A DNA stretch of 64,000 nucleotides from Ruania zhangjianzhongii (GCF_008000995.1 NZ_CP042828.1:1426001-1490000), one strand, 5' to 3'; shown: positions 50,506 to 59,864, counted from the stretch's first letter. Notes: generated by a model from the letters alone, not told the origin. Numbers and translations: made by a program.

Positions 50506-51828
50506 TTAGCCGAGCAGGTCGAGGGACAAGACCTCGTCCAGGGCAGCGACTCCCTGGGCGACCTCCTCGGCCGTGATGACACACGGTGGGACGACGTGGA
50601 TGCGGTTCCCCGCCAGCTGCGGCAGCACCCCACGCGCGAGCAGCTCGGACTTGACCCGGTTCATCACGACCGCCCCGACCGGTTCCCGAGTCGCGCGGTC
50701 GGTGACGAGCTCGAGGGCCCAGAACACTCCCTCGCCGCGGACCTCGCCGACGACCGCGTGCCGTTCGGCCAGGTCTGCGAGTGCCGGACCGAGGACGTCG
50801 GAGCCGATCTGCGCGGCATGGTCGATGATCCCTTCGGCGGCCATCGCACGGATCGAGCCGACGATGCTGGCCATCGCCAGCGGGTGCCCGCTGTAGGTCA
50901 GGCCGCCGGGAAAGACCCGATCGTCGAATGTGGCAGCGATCTCGTCAGAGATGATCACCCCGCCGGCCGGGACGTAACCGGAGTTGACGCCTTTGGCGAA
51001 GGTGATCAGATCCGGCACGACGTCGTAGCCGTCGAGTGCCAGCCAGCGGCCGGTCCGGCCGAACCCGGCCATCACCTCGTCGAGGATCAGCGTGATCCCG
51101 TGCCGGTCGGCCAACGCGCGTACCCCGGCCAAGTAACCCGGTGGGGGAATGAGAACTCCGGCGGTGCCCGGAACCGTCTCCAGCAGGATCGCGGCAATGG
51201 ATGCAGGGCCTTCGCAGGTGATCACCCGTTCCAAGTGGTGCAGGGCGCGTTCGCACTCCTGAAGCGGTGCGGACGCCCAGAACTCGCTGCGGTACAGGTA
51301 GGGACCGAAGAAGTGCACGTGGGCGCGGTCGTACTCGTTGGACTGCCGGCGCCAGTCCCCGGTGGAGGCGATCGCCGCACCGGTGTTGCCATGGTAGGAG
51401 CGGTAGGAGGAGAGCACCTTGTCCCGCCCGGTGTGCACGCGAGCCATCCGGATCGCGTTCTCGATGGCGTCGGCACCGGCGTTGGTGAAGAAGATCTTCT
51501 CCATACCCGCGGGTGCGCGCTCGGCGATCAGCCGGGCAGCTTCGCTGCGGGCAGCGTTCGCATGCGGGGGCGCCACCGTGGTGAGGATCTCGGCCTGCTC
51601 CCGGATCGCGGCGACCACTGCGGGGTGCTGGTGGCCGATGTTGGTATTGACCAGCTGGGAGGAGAAGTCCAGATACTCCCGCCCGCTGTGGTCCCACACC
51701 GTGCTGGCCCTGCCGCCGGCCAGCACGAGGGGATCCAGCGCCCGCTGGGCGGACCAGGAGTGGAACACGTGTGCACGGTCCAGCGCGCTGATCTGCTCAG
51801 CGGTGGTGGAGTCGGACCTCTGGAACAT
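50506..51828 (-). CDS. Class III aminotransferase (beta-alanine/omega-amino acid type)
   Basis: 440 residues. PLP-dependent fold type I, class III: FFTNAGADAIENAIRMARVHTGRDKVLSSYRSYHGNTGA, ILDEVMAGFGRTGRWLALDGYDVVPDLITFAKGVNSGYVPAGGVI with the PLP-binding Lys in FAKG. In this operon, between the LLM oxidoreductase and MmsA genes, the expected reaction is beta-alanine plus 2-oxoacid (pyruvate or 2-oxoglutarate) to malonic semialdehyde. It might also act on other omega-amino acids. Confidence 0.92.
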   Translation of the reverse strand: MFQRSDSTTAEQISALDRAHVFHSWSAQRALDPLVLAGGRASTVWDHSGREYLDFSSQLVNTNIGHQHPAVVAAIREQAEILTTVAPPHANAARSEAARLIAERAPAGMEKIFFTNAGADAIENAIRMARVHTGRDKVLSSYRSYHGNTGAAIASTGDWRRQSNEYDRAHVHFFGPYLYRSEFWASAPLQECERALHHLERVITCEGPASIAAILLETVPGTAGVLIPPPGYLAGVRALADRHGITLILDEVMAGFGRTGRWLALDGYDVVPDLITFAKGVNSGYVPAGGVIISDEIAATFDDRVFPGGLTYSGHPLAMASIVGSIRAMAAEGIIDHAAQIGSDVLGPALADLAERHAVVGEVRGEGVFWALELVTDRATREPVGAVVMNRVKSELLARGVLPQLAGNRIHVVPPCVITAEEVAQGVAALDEVLSLDLLG

Positions 51829-51883
51829 ATCGCTGCCCTCCTGCTCGTGCGGACCACCGTTGGCCCACGGTGCTGATGCGGTG

Positions 51884-52909
51884 CTAGTTGCCGCCTTCTT
51901 CGAGGGCGACCTGTGCGTCCAGAGCCGGGATCACGGTCTCGCCGTAGGCCCGCAGAGTGCCGTCCTGGTTGTCGTGCTGTAGATATCCGGCGAACTGGTG
52001 CACGCCGAGATCGCGAAGTGCGCGGAGCTTCGCGATGTGCTCCTCGGCATTGCCGAGAAGGCAGAACCGGTCCACGATCTCGTCTGGGACGAAGTCGGTA
52101 TGGGTGTTCCCGGCACGTCCGTGCTCGGAGTAGTCGTACCCCTGGCGGCCGGCGATGTAATCGGTCAACGCGTGCGGGACGGCGCCGGTGGAGCCATAGC
52201 GGGCGACGATGTCAGCGACGTGGTTACCCACCATCCCGCCGAACCACCGGCACTGCTCGCGCATGTGTGCGACATCGGAGCCGATGTACATCGGCGCAGC
52301 CACGCAGACGGTGATCTCGTCCGGATTGCGCCCGGCCTCGGTAGCCGCCTGGCGCACGGCCGCGATCATCCATTCGGCGATGTCCAGGTCGGCCAGCTGC
52401 AGGATGAACCCGTCGGCCACCTGACCGGTCAGCGCCAACGCCTTCGGCCCGTACGCGGCGACCCACACCTCCAGCTCGGACCCCTGACTCCAGGGGAACT
52501 GCACCTGCGTGCCGCGGTAGGTGACCGGTCGGGAACTGGCGAGCTCGCGGATCACGTGCACCGATTCGCGCAACGTGTGCAACGTCGTCGGCGCGGCACC
52601 GAGGACCCGTACTGCCGAGTCGCCCCGGCCGATACCGCACACCGTCCGGTTGCCGTACATCTCGTTCAAGGTCGCGAACACCGATGCCGTCACGGTCCAG
52701 TCCCGGGTCGCCGGATTGGTGACGAACGGGCCGACCTTGATCGTTTCGGTCTGGGCGAGGATCGCCGAGTGGATCACATAGGGCTCCTGCCAGAGCAGGT
52801 GGGAGTCGAAGGTCCACACGTGGCTGAAGCCATACTGCTCGGCAGCGCGGGCCAGCTGGACAGTGCGCGCGGCCGGCGGGTTGGTCTGTAAGACGATGCC
52901 GAAGTCCAT
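51884..52909 (-). CDS. LLM class (F420/FMN-dependent) oxidoreductase in pyrimidine operon
   Basis: 341 residues. Luciferase-like TIM barrel: MDFGIVLQTNPPAARTVQLARAAEQYGFSHVWTFDSHLLWQEPYV, KVGPFVTNPATRDWTVTASVFATLNEMYGNRTVCGIGRGDSAVRVLG. It belongs to the actinobacterial LLM group often found beside dihydropyrimidinase genes. Cofactor F420 is probable but not proven from sequence. It is embedded 9 nt downstream of the dihydropyrimidinase gene, where a pyrimidine or hydantoin redox enzyme would be expected, and may replace the missing dihydropyrimidine dehydrogenase. Confidence 0.88.
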   Translation of the reverse strand: MDFGIVLQTNPPAARTVQLARAAEQYGFSHVWTFDSHLLWQEPYVIHSAILAQTETIKVGPFVTNPATRDWTVTASVFATLNEMYGNRTVCGIGRGDSAVRVLGAAPTTLHTLRESVHVIRELASSRPVTYRGTQVQFPWSQGSELEVWVAAYGPKALALTGQVADGFILQLADLDIAEWMIAAVRQAATEAGRNPDEITVCVAAPMYIGSDVAHMREQCRWFGGMVGNHVADIVARYGSTGAVPHALTDYIAGRQGYDYSEHGRAGNTHTDFVPDEIVDRFCLLGNAEEHIAKLRALRDLGVHQFAGYLQHDNQDGTLRAYGETVIPALDAQVALEEGGN

Positions 52910-52918
52910 GGCGACTCC

Positions 52919-54349
52919 TCAGAGGAGGTACTGGGAAAGGTCGCGCTTGAGATAGCGGCCGTCGCCCTTGCGGCCCAGGTAGGTGTCGGCATCGACGATG
53001 ACCTTGCCCCGGGACAGGACCGTGTCCACGTGACCGTCGATCTCGAACCCCTCCCATGCGGAGTAGTCCATGTTCATGTGATGCGTCGCCTCGTACCCGA
53101 TGGAGGTGTGTCCGTTCGGGTCGTAGATGACGACGTCGGCGTCCGCGCCGGGGGCGAGGACACCTTTGCGGCCGTACATGCCGAACATCCGAGCCGGTGT
53201 GGTCGAGGTCAGTTCGACCCACCGTTCCAGGGTCAGCTCCCCGGTGACCACACCTTGGTAGATCAGATTCATCCGGTGCTCGATCGAGCCGATCCCGTTC
53301 GGGATGGCCCGGAAATCCGCCCGGCCCAGTTCCTTCTGGTCCTTGAAGCAGAACGGGCAGTGGTCGGTGGAGACCATCTGCAGATCATTGGTGCGCAGCG
53401 CCTGCCACATGGTGTCCTGGTGCCCTTCGGGGCGCGAGCGCAGCGGCGTGGAGCAGACCCACTTGGCACCCTCGAAGCCGTCGGTGCCACCCGCGCCGAG
53501 CTGATCCTCCAGAGACAGGTACAGGTACTGCGGGCAGGTCTCACCGAACACGTTCTTTCCGGCGGTTCGAGCGGTGGCGAGCTGGGCGACGGCCTGTTTG
53601 GCGCTGACGTGCACCACGTACAGGGGCGCGTCGGTGACGTCGGCGAGCATGATCGCCCGGTGCGTGGCCTCTTCTTCCATCTGCCAGGCCCGGGCGATGC
53701 CGTGGTAGTACGGACCGGTCTTGCCCTCGGCGACCAGCTGCTCGGCGAGGACGTCGATCGCGGGGCCGTTCTCTGCGTGCATCATCGTCAGCAGCCCGGT
53801 GTCACGGGACTTCTGCATCGCCCGCAGCACCTGCGCATCATCGGAGTAGAACACCCCGGGGTAGGCCATGAACAGCTTGTAGCTGGTGACGCCTTCGTTC
53901 ACCAGCGTGTCCATCGCGGCCAGGGAGTCGGCATCGACTCCGCCGATGATCTGGTGGAAGCCGTAGTCGATAGCGCAGTTGCCGGCCGCTTTCTCGTGCC
54001 AGGCGGCCAGACCGTCCTGGACTCGCTCGCCGTGACGCTGGATCGCGAAGTCCACGATCGTGGTGGTGCCGCCGTGGGCAGCGGCGCGAGTGCCGGTCTC
54101 GAAGGTGTCCGAGGCATTCGTCCCCCCGAACGGCATCTCCATGTGGGTGTGGGCGTCGATACCGCCGGGAATGACGTACTGACCGGAGGCATCGATCACC
54201 GTGTCCACGGAGGTGGTCAGCTCCGTGCCGAGGAGAGCACTGCCGGGGGCAAGGAGGGCGACGATCCGCTCGCCGTCGATCAGGATGTCCGCTTCGCCGC
54301 GGCCGGTCGCGCTGACGAGCGTCCCGCCGGTGATCAGGGTCGTGGTCAT
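52919..54349 (-). CDS. hydA: Dihydropyrimidinase (hydantoinase)
   Basis: 476 residues of the cyclic amidohydrolase family: metal-binding GGIDAHTHMEMPFG, the bridging carboxylated Lys in TSYKLFMAYPG, TMMHAENG, LYVVHVSAKQAVAQL and VSTDHCPFCFKDQK with the catalytic Asp region. It opens dihydrouracil or dihydrothymine (and hydantoins) to N-carbamoyl-beta-amino acids. It is second in the operon, 18 nt after the nitrilase gene. Confidence 0.95.
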   Translation of the reverse strand: MTTTLITGGTLVSATGRGEADILIDGERIVALLAPGSALLGTELTTSVDTVIDASGQYVIPGGIDAHTHMEMPFGGTNASDTFETGTRAAAHGGTTTIVDFAIQRHGERVQDGLAAWHEKAAGNCAIDYGFHQIIGGVDADSLAAMDTLVNEGVTSYKLFMAYPGVFYSDDAQVLRAMQKSRDTGLLTMMHAENGPAIDVLAEQLVAEGKTGPYYHGIARAWQMEEEATHRAIMLADVTDAPLYVVHVSAKQAVAQLATARTAGKNVFGETCPQYLYLSLEDQLGAGGTDGFEGAKWVCSTPLRSRPEGHQDTMWQALRTNDLQMVSTDHCPFCFKDQKELGRADFRAIPNGIGSIEHRMNLIYQGVVTGELTLERWVELTSTTPARMFGMYGRKGVLAPGADADVVIYDPNGHTSIGYEATHHMNMDYSAWEGFEIDGHVDTVLSRGKVIVDADTYLGRKGDGRYLKRDLSQYLL

Positions 54350-54367
54350 GGTCAGCTCCGTCGCTGG

Positions 54368-55216
54368 TTACGGTCGGGTGGTCGCTGTATAGGTGTCCGG
54401 CCGGCGGTCCCGGTAGAACTGCCAGTCGTCGCGCATCTGCTGCACCATCTCCAGGTCGATCTCGCGGATGAGCACCTCCTCGTGCTCCGCGGAGCCGCGC
54501 TGACCGACGATGTTCCCGCGCGGATCGATCACCTGGCTCGTGCCGTAGAAGAAGACGGCCTGGTCGCCGTACTCGTTGTCCTCCAGGCCGACACGGTTGG
54601 GCTGGAGGACGAAGTAGCCGTTGGCAACGGCCGCAGCCGGGCCCTCAACTTCCCACAGCCGGTTGGACAGCCCGGGTTTGGTGGCGTTGGGGTTGAAGAC
54701 CATGTGCGCGCCGTTCAGACCCAGCTCGCGCCAGCCTTCCGGGAAGTGCCGGTCGTAACAGATGTACACCCCGACCTTACCGACGGCGGTGTCGAATACC
54801 GGGTAGCCGAGATTCCCGGGGCGGAAGTAGAACTTCTCCCAGAACTTCTCCAGGTGCGGGATGTGGTTCTTGCGGTACTTGCCCAGGATGGTGCCGTCCG
54901 CGTCGACCACGACGGCGGTGTTGTAGTAGATCCCGGCCTGTTCCTGCTCGTAGATCGGCAGGATCATCACCAGGCTCAGTTCCTTGGCCAGGGCCGCGAA
55001 CCGCTGCACGATCGGACCATCGGCGGCCTCGGCGAAACGGTAGTACGTGGCGTCCTGGGTGATGCCGAAGTACGGGCCGTAGAACAGCTCCTGGAAACAG
55101 ATCACCTGTGCGCCCGCCGTCGCAGCATCCCGGGCAAACTGCTCATGCTTGTCCAGCATGGACGCGGTGTCCCCGGTCCAGGTGGTCTGGGTGATTGCTG
55201 CCTTGACGATGCTCAC
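54368..55216 (-). CDS. Nitrilase-superfamily amidohydrolase (beta-ureidopropionase-like)
   Basis: 282 residues from GTG 55216, preceded by GGAGG; the frame opens four codons earlier. The catalytic triad is present: Glu in ICFQELFYGPYF, Lys in GKYRKNHIPHLEKFWEKFYF and Cys in VGVYICYDRHFPEGWRELGLNGAHMVFNPNAT. It resembles N-carbamoylputrescine amidase and beta-ureidopropionase. As first gene before dihydropyrimidinase it would hydrolyse N-carbamoyl-beta-alanine to beta-alanine, CO2 and ammonia. The 279-bp gap upstream separates it from the AraC gene and must hold the operon promoter, which I cannot place. Confidence 0.92.
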   Translation of the reverse strand: MSIVKAAITQTTWTGDTASMLDKHEQFARDAATAGAQVICFQELFYGPYFGITQDATYYRFAEAADGPIVQRFAALAKELSLVMILPIYEQEQAGIYYNTAVVVDADGTILGKYRKNHIPHLEKFWEKFYFRPGNLGYPVFDTAVGKVGVYICYDRHFPEGWRELGLNGAHMVFNPNATKPGLSNRLWEVEGPAAAVANGYFVLQPNRVGLEDNEYGDQAVFFYGTSQVIDPRGNIVGQRGSAEHEEVLIREIDLEMVQQMRDDWQFYRDRRPDTYTATTRP

Positions 55217-55495
55217 TGCTGCCTCCACGTGTCGTGGCCGGTCGCACTATCGGCCGCATCCGTTGGTCGGTGGATCTCACCCCCGGGTCAGACACCAGAC
55301 CGCCAGACCCAAGCGCGCGTCTCGGGGCGGTGGGATGCCTCTACTTCCCAGGTGACCTCTCTTCCTTGAGGGTGTGGCCGCACGCTATCTGACCGAGGCC
55401 GGATCCGGGAAGGGGCGGGGGCGAGCTCGGCGTCTCCTTCCGCAGAATCCTCCGGCCCTTCCGTAAGTGGTGAGGCAGAGCGCCTGCTGGCATCG

Positions 55496-56446
55496 TCAGG
55501 GTAAGGCCGCGGCCCGCCCGCTCTGGCGTTGCCGGCGGTAGCGGCCGGGTGCGATGTCGTGCGCACGCCGGAACGCGGCGGCGAAGGCGAACTCGGAGGT
55601 GTAGCCGACCCGGAGGGCGACCTCCCGCAGCGGAGCGTCGGAGTCGGTGAGCAGTCGCGCCGCCAGGGTCATTCGCCACCAGGTCAGGTAGGCCATCGGC
55701 GGCCGACCCGTCAGGCCAGCGAATCGGCGGGAGAACGCGGCGCGAGAGAGTCGGGACTGCGCGGCGAGGTTGGGCACGGTCCAGGGGTGGGCAGGATTGC
55801 GATGCATGGCATCGAGTGCAGTGAGCATCGCCCGGTCGGCCAGGGCGGCTGCCCAGTCTGTGGCGCCATGGCCGCCGCCACGTGCGGTGTCGAACCAGGC
55901 ACGGAGAACGTAAAGGAGAAGGGCGTCCAGCAGGGCCGGGACGAGCGCATCGGTCCCGAGGGTGGGAGTCTCCAGCTCAGCGGAGAGCGCTTCGATCGCC
56001 ATCTGTAGCTGGTGGCGGTGCCCCGCTCTGGCCGGGAGGTGAAGGATCGCGGGCAGCTCGCCCAACAGCGGATGCGCTCGCGTCGGATCGACCCGGTATC
56101 CGCCGCACAGAGTCACCGTCGTGCGCCCACCAGGGGTACCGGCGCAGACAGACCCGAAGGACTCTGTGGGTGCGAGCTCGGCCACCTCGGTGGTCAGCGG
56201 TGTCGTGGGTTCGCTGGAGATGGCGTAGGCATCTCCGCGTGGGGAGAAGACGACGTCTCCGACACCCAGCTCCACGGGCTGGTGGTCCTCGGTGCGCAAC
56301 CAACCAGACCCGCGGACGACGATCAGAAAGCCCGCCGTCCGGGGATCGGCGGAGAAGTCGTGACCCCACGGCTCGTGCCACTGAACCCGTCCCGCCCCGG
56401 GCTGACCCGTCCGCATGCTGACGATCACGTCGCTGAGCAGGTCCAT
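55496..56446 (-). CDS. AraC family transcriptional regulator (cupin sensor)
   Basis: 316 residues from ATG 56446. The N-terminal AraC_binding cupin (WHEPWGHDFSADPRTAGFLIVVRGSGWLRTEDHQPVELGVGDVVFSPRGDAY) is followed by the C-terminal double helix-turn-helix (WTVPNLAAQSRLSRAAFSRRFAGLTGRPPMAYLTWWRMTLAARLLTDSDAPLREVALRVGYTSEFAFAAAFRRAHDIAPGRYRR). This type commonly controls a divergent exporter or oxidoreductase. Here it is divergent from an MFS exporter and an LLM oxidoreductase with 103 bp between them, so those are its likely targets. Confidence 0.92.
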   Translation of the reverse strand: MDLLSDVIVSMRTGQPGAGRVQWHEPWGHDFSADPRTAGFLIVVRGSGWLRTEDHQPVELGVGDVVFSPRGDAYAISSEPTTPLTTEVAELAPTESFGSVCAGTPGGRTTVTLCGGYRVDPTRAHPLLGELPAILHLPARAGHRHQLQMAIEALSAELETPTLGTDALVPALLDALLLYVLRAWFDTARGGGHGATDWAAALADRAMLTALDAMHRNPAHPWTVPNLAAQSRLSRAAFSRRFAGLTGRPPMAYLTWWRMTLAARLLTDSDAPLREVALRVGYTSEFAFAAAFRRAHDIAPGRYRRQRQSGRAAALP

Positions 56447-56502
56447 GAGCAACACGTTACAGCACCTATCTACTGAACAAGAGGAATGCGTATGAAAACA
56501 AG

Positions 56503-56517
56503 CCAATGACGCATTGG
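56503..56517. promoter_or_regulatory. 15-bp palindrome in the AraC/MFS intergenic region
   Basis: CCAATG and CATTGG flank ACG, and a wider pair AATGCGT/ACGCATT (56485-56491 and 56509-56515) overlaps it. The site lies 33 bp before the MFS ATG and 57 bp from the AraC ATG, fitting an operator for one or both. Confidence 0.55.
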
Positions 56518-56549
56518 TCGTGCTCGATTACGTGGATAGCGTCGTATCC

Positions 56550-58136
56550 ATGACTACTGAGACCAAATCGGCCGCCCCGCCTCGGGCCGGAGCTCGAGAA
56601 TGGGCGGCACTGGCCGTCCTGGCACTGCCGACAATCCTCCTGGGCCTGGACAACAACGTCCTCTTCCTCGCCCTGCCGCACCTGACTGCCGAGCTTGCGC
56701 CGAGCGGTACGCAGCTGCTGTGGATCACTGACATCTATGGCTTCATGATCGCGGGCTTCCTGGTCACGATGGGCAGCCTCGGTGATCGAATCGGCCGCAG
56801 GCGACTGCTCCTGATCGGCGCCACGGCGTTCGGGCTGGCCTCGATCGTGACGGCCTACGCGAGCAGCCCGGAGATGCTGATCGGCGCGCGGGCACTCCTC
56901 GGTGTCGCCGGCGCCACGCTGATGCCGTCGACCCTGGCCCTGATCAGCACGATGTTCCTCGATGGCAAGCAGCGTGCCACCGCGATCGCGGTGTGGATGA
57001 GCGCGTTCCTCGTCGGGGGGTCTGCTGGGCCGATCGTCGGCGGCCTCATGCTCGATCGCTTCTGGTGGGGATCGGTGTTCCTGCTCGGCGTGCCGGTGAT
57101 GGCAGTGCTACTGGCCCTGGGCCGGGCCCTGCTGCCCGAGTCCCGATCAGCGACCTCCGGCCCGTTGGACCTGGTCAGTGTGGGTCTGTCGATCGGCGCG
57201 ATCCTGCCAGCGGTCTACGGCCTCAAGGAATTGGCAACGGAGGGGGTCGGCGCGGTCCCGATTCTTACCGTGCTCGGTGGCGCCGTGGCGGCGATGCTCT
57301 TCGTCCGGCGGCAACGGTTGCTGATCGCTCGGTCGGACCAGCCGCTTGTCGACCTGCGCCTGTTCGGAGATCGGGCGTTCAGCACAGCCGTGGTTCTCCT
57401 GCTGCTGGTCACGATGATCATGGGTGGTGCCCTGCTGTTCGTGACGCAGTACCTGCAGCTTGTCCAGGGGTTGACCGCTCTGCATGCCGCACTGTGGTTG
57501 CTGCCCTCAGTCCTCGCCCTGGCCGGTGGGAACATGCTCGCGCCACTGCTCGTCCAGCGCGTTCGGCCCGGCGCTCTGATTGCCGGATCGCTGCTGATCG
57601 TGGCGGTCGGGCTAGCCGTGCTGACTCAGGTCCCGAGCGTAGACGGCCTGGCCTGGTTGATCGCGGGCTACGGCATCACGAGCCTTGGCATGGGGCCGCT
57701 CGCGACGGTGGGGACTGACATCGTCGTCGGCTCCGCGCCACCAGAACAGGCTGGATCGGCGTCTTCGCTGTCCGAAACCAGCAGCGAGCTCGGGATTGCG
57801 CTGGGGGTTGCCCTGTTCGGCAGCGTAGGTGCGGCGGCCTACCGCTCGCACGCGGTCGGTGATGCTCTCCGGGGGCTGCCGACCCAGGTGACCGAACGGG
57901 CTCAGGAGGCGCTCGCCGGAGCCGTCGCCGAGGCTGGTCAGCTCACCTCAGCGCAAGCAGCCGAGCTGTTGGCAGTGGCCCGAGGTGCCTTCACGTCTGG
58001 GCTGCACGTGGTCGCGGGGGTGAGCGCCGCCGTGGCACTGCTCTTCGCGGTCGTGGCGCTTGCAGTCCTTCGGCGCCTACCCGCTGCCGGCGATACCGCG
58101 GCAGTTGCTCATCAAGGAGACCACCACGATGCCTGA
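56550..58136 (+). CDS. MFS multidrug exporter (DHA2/14-helix family)
   Basis: 528 residues from ATG 56550. The DHA2 pattern has motif A GSLGDRIGRRRLLLIGA, motif D1 NNVLFLALPHLTAELAPSGTQLLWITDIYGFMIAG and motif C GVAGATLMPSTLALIS, with about 14 membrane segments and a C-terminal loop before the last helix. Relatives are SmvA/QacA-type efflux pumps for cationic drugs such as methyl viologen. Its end overlaps the LLM gene by 8 bp. Control by the divergent AraC regulator is likely. Confidence 0.92.
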   Translation: MTTETKSAAPPRAGAREWAALAVLALPTILLGLDNNVLFLALPHLTAELAPSGTQLLWITDIYGFMIAGFLVTMGSLGDRIGRRRLLLIGATAFGLASIVTAYASSPEMLIGARALLGVAGATLMPSTLALISTMFLDGKQRATAIAVWMSAFLVGGSAGPIVGGLMLDRFWWGSVFLLGVPVMAVLLALGRALLPESRSATSGPLDLVSVGLSIGAILPAVYGLKELATEGVGAVPILTVLGGAVAAMLFVRRQRLLIARSDQPLVDLRLFGDRAFSTAVVLLLLVTMIMGGALLFVTQYLQLVQGLTALHAALWLLPSVLALAGGNMLAPLLVQRVRPGALIAGSLLIVAVGLAVLTQVPSVDGLAWLIAGYGITSLGMGPLATVGTDIVVGSAPPEQAGSASSLSETSSELGIALGVALFGSVGAAAYRSHAVGDALRGLPTQVTERAQEALAGAVAEAGQLTSAQAAELLAVARGAFTSGLHVVAGVSAAVALLFAVVALAVLRRLPAAGDTAAVAHQGDHHDA

Positions 58137-59001
58137 CTACGGACATGACCTGCGCTTCGGCGCCGGCCTTCCCTCGACCACTGCCTCTGCGGCCGCCGTC
58201 GTCGAACTTGCCGAGATGGCGGACCGAAGCGGGGTGGATCTGCTGGCCTTCGCCGATCATCCTTATCATCCCGGCTTCCTCGATACCTGGACGTTGCTGA
58301 GCTATGTGGCCGCCCGCACCACCACCGTGCGATTGGCGGCGAGCGTGCACCCGGTTCCGCTCCGAGGGCCGGCTGTGCTGGCTCGCGCTGCCGCCAGCCT
58401 GGACGTTCTGAGCGGTGGCCGGATCGATCTCGGGCTCGGCGCGGGCCACTTCTGGGACGGGATCGAGGCGATGGGTGGGCCGCGGCGAACCCCTGGGGAG
58501 GCGGTGACCGCGTTGGCGGAGGGGGTCCAGGTGATCCGCGCGCTCTGGGATGTTCGTGCGCCGGGCCTCGCCCACCTGCACGGGGAGCACTACCGCCTCG
58601 CTGGTGCCCATCGCGGCCCCCGCCCGGCGCATGACGCTGGCATCTGGATCGGTGCGTACAAGCCGCGGATGCTGCGGCTGACCGGACGGCTCGCCGATGG
58701 TTGGTGGCCGTCGTTGCCCGCTCTGGCCGAGCACGGTTCGATCACCCTGGCCGAGGGGAACGCGGTCGTCGACCAGGCTGCCGCAGACGCCGGCCGTTCA
58801 CCGGCAGATATCCGGCGCCTGCTCAACCTGGGTGCTCTGCTTCCGGTGCAGCAGATTGCGGAATTGGCGATCGAGGACGGCGTGAGTGTCTTCACCGTGG
58901 ACGTGTCTGATCGGTACTCGCTCGAGCACGTGGCTCGAGAGACTGCTCCGGCTGTCCGGGAACTGGTCGCAGCAGAGCGACGCCGCAACGCGCCGCGCTA
59001 G
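58129..59001 (+). CDS. LLM class flavin-dependent oxidoreductase
   Basis: 290 residues from ATG 58129 with AAGGAG 10 nt upstream. Luciferase-like barrel: LRFGAGLPSTTASAAAVVELAEMADRSGVDLLAFADHPYHPGFLDTWTLLSYVAARTTTVRLAASVHPVPLRGPAVLARAAASLDVLSGGRIDLGLGAGHFWDGIEAMGG. FMN or F420 may be the cofactor. It is coupled to the MFS exporter gene by overlap, which suggests joint detoxification, with modification plus efflux. It is distinct from the LLM in the pyrimidine operon. Confidence 0.88.
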   Translation: MPDYGHDLRFGAGLPSTTASAAAVVELAEMADRSGVDLLAFADHPYHPGFLDTWTLLSYVAARTTTVRLAASVHPVPLRGPAVLARAAASLDVLSGGRIDLGLGAGHFWDGIEAMGGPRRTPGEAVTALAEGVQVIRALWDVRAPGLAHLHGEHYRLAGAHRGPRPAHDAGIWIGAYKPRMLRLTGRLADGWWPSLPALAEHGSITLAEGNAVVDQAAADAGRSPADIRRLLNLGALLPVQQIAELAIEDGVSVFTVDVSDRYSLEHVARETAPAVRELVAAERRRNAPR

Positions 59002-59864
59002 CAGCTTGACCCCGGTCGCGGGCCTTCACCCGTGCGGGCGAGGAGACGCAGGAGCTCTCGGTTGAATGCGTCTGGATTGTCCTGGTTCGCATTGTGGCCC
59101 GCATCGGGGATCACCACGTAGTCGATGCGCGGGTCGCTCGCGGCCCAACCAGGGGCGTCCTTGGGGATGTTGCCGGTGCCGTCGTGCTCACCGTGAGTCA
59201 GCAGGAACGGGACATCGATGCGAAGGTCGGGGAATCCCGCTCGGCTCACGGCGGTGGCTATGGCTTGGAAGACCCGGACCAGGTCGCGCTGTGCGATCAC
59301 CGACATCGCGTCCACCGCGTATGCCTGCACGTCCTGACGAACTGCCGTGGCTTTCGCCATCGAGCGGTGCAGATGGGCGAGCGGCCACACGCCGAAGCTG
59401 CGAGCGACGACCTGCAGCGCTACCTGATCGGCCCAGCTCAGCCCGAACGCGATCGGGGTTGAGCCGATCACCGCGAGGCCCACGACTCGCTCGGGTGCGC
59501 GCAGGATGATGTGCTGGGCGAGGTACGCCCCCATCGACTGGCCGACGAGCACCACCTGGCCGATGCCTGCGTCGTCCAGGACTGCGAGCAGATCCTCGAC
59601 ATAGTCGGTGATCGTGAGCCGTTCGATGCCGAAGGGCTGTGACCGGCCGTGGCCACGAGCGTCCCAGACGAGTACGCGGTGTTCGGCGAGCACCGCCGGG
59701 ATCTGGGCATTGAACATGCGATGGTCCATGGTCGCCCCGTGCAGGAAGGCGACCGCTGGATGGCCCTGGTCACCGCCCACCCAGTAGTGCAGAGCGCTAC
59801 CGTTGCGCTCCAGCACGCGCGGCTCGAGACCGTCAGCGGTGACCGTCCAGTCGGTAGTCATCAT
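58998..59864 (-). CDS. Alpha/beta hydrolase
   Basis: 288 residues from ATG 59864 (ATG 59861 also possible), overlapping the stop of the GNAT gene. The fold shows oxyanion loop VAFLHGATMDHRM, the nucleophile elbow VLVGQSMGAYLA, an acid in the C-terminal half (THGEHDG) and the catalytic His in IPDAGHNANQDNP. It hydrolyses esters or related bonds; the substrate is unknown. Its 3' end touches that of the convergent LLM gene (4-bp overlap). Confidence 0.88.
   Translation of the reverse strand: MMTTDWTVTADGLEPRVLERNGSALHYWVGGDQGHPAVAFLHGATMDHRMFNAQIPAVLAEHRVLVWDARGHGRSQPFGIERLTITDYVEDLLAVLDDAGIGQVVLVGQSMGAYLAQHIILRAPERVVGLAVIGSTPIAFGLSWADQVALQVVARSFGVWPLAHLHRSMAKATAVRQDVQAYAVDAMSVIAQRDLVRVFQAIATAVSRAGFPDLRIDVPFLLTHGEHDGTGNIPKDAPGWAASDPRIDYVVIPDAGHNANQDNPDAFNRELLRLLARTGEGPRPGSSC

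Noticed and set aside
48910-51876. A 988-codon open frame on the plus strand
   Set aside because: It is the antisense of the semialdehyde dehydrogenase and aminotransferase genes, has no domain features and arises from GC-rich codon bias.
53030-55369. A 779-codon open frame on the plus strand
   Set aside because: It is antisense to dihydropyrimidinase and nitrilase genes with clear motifs; the composition is typical of a shadow frame.
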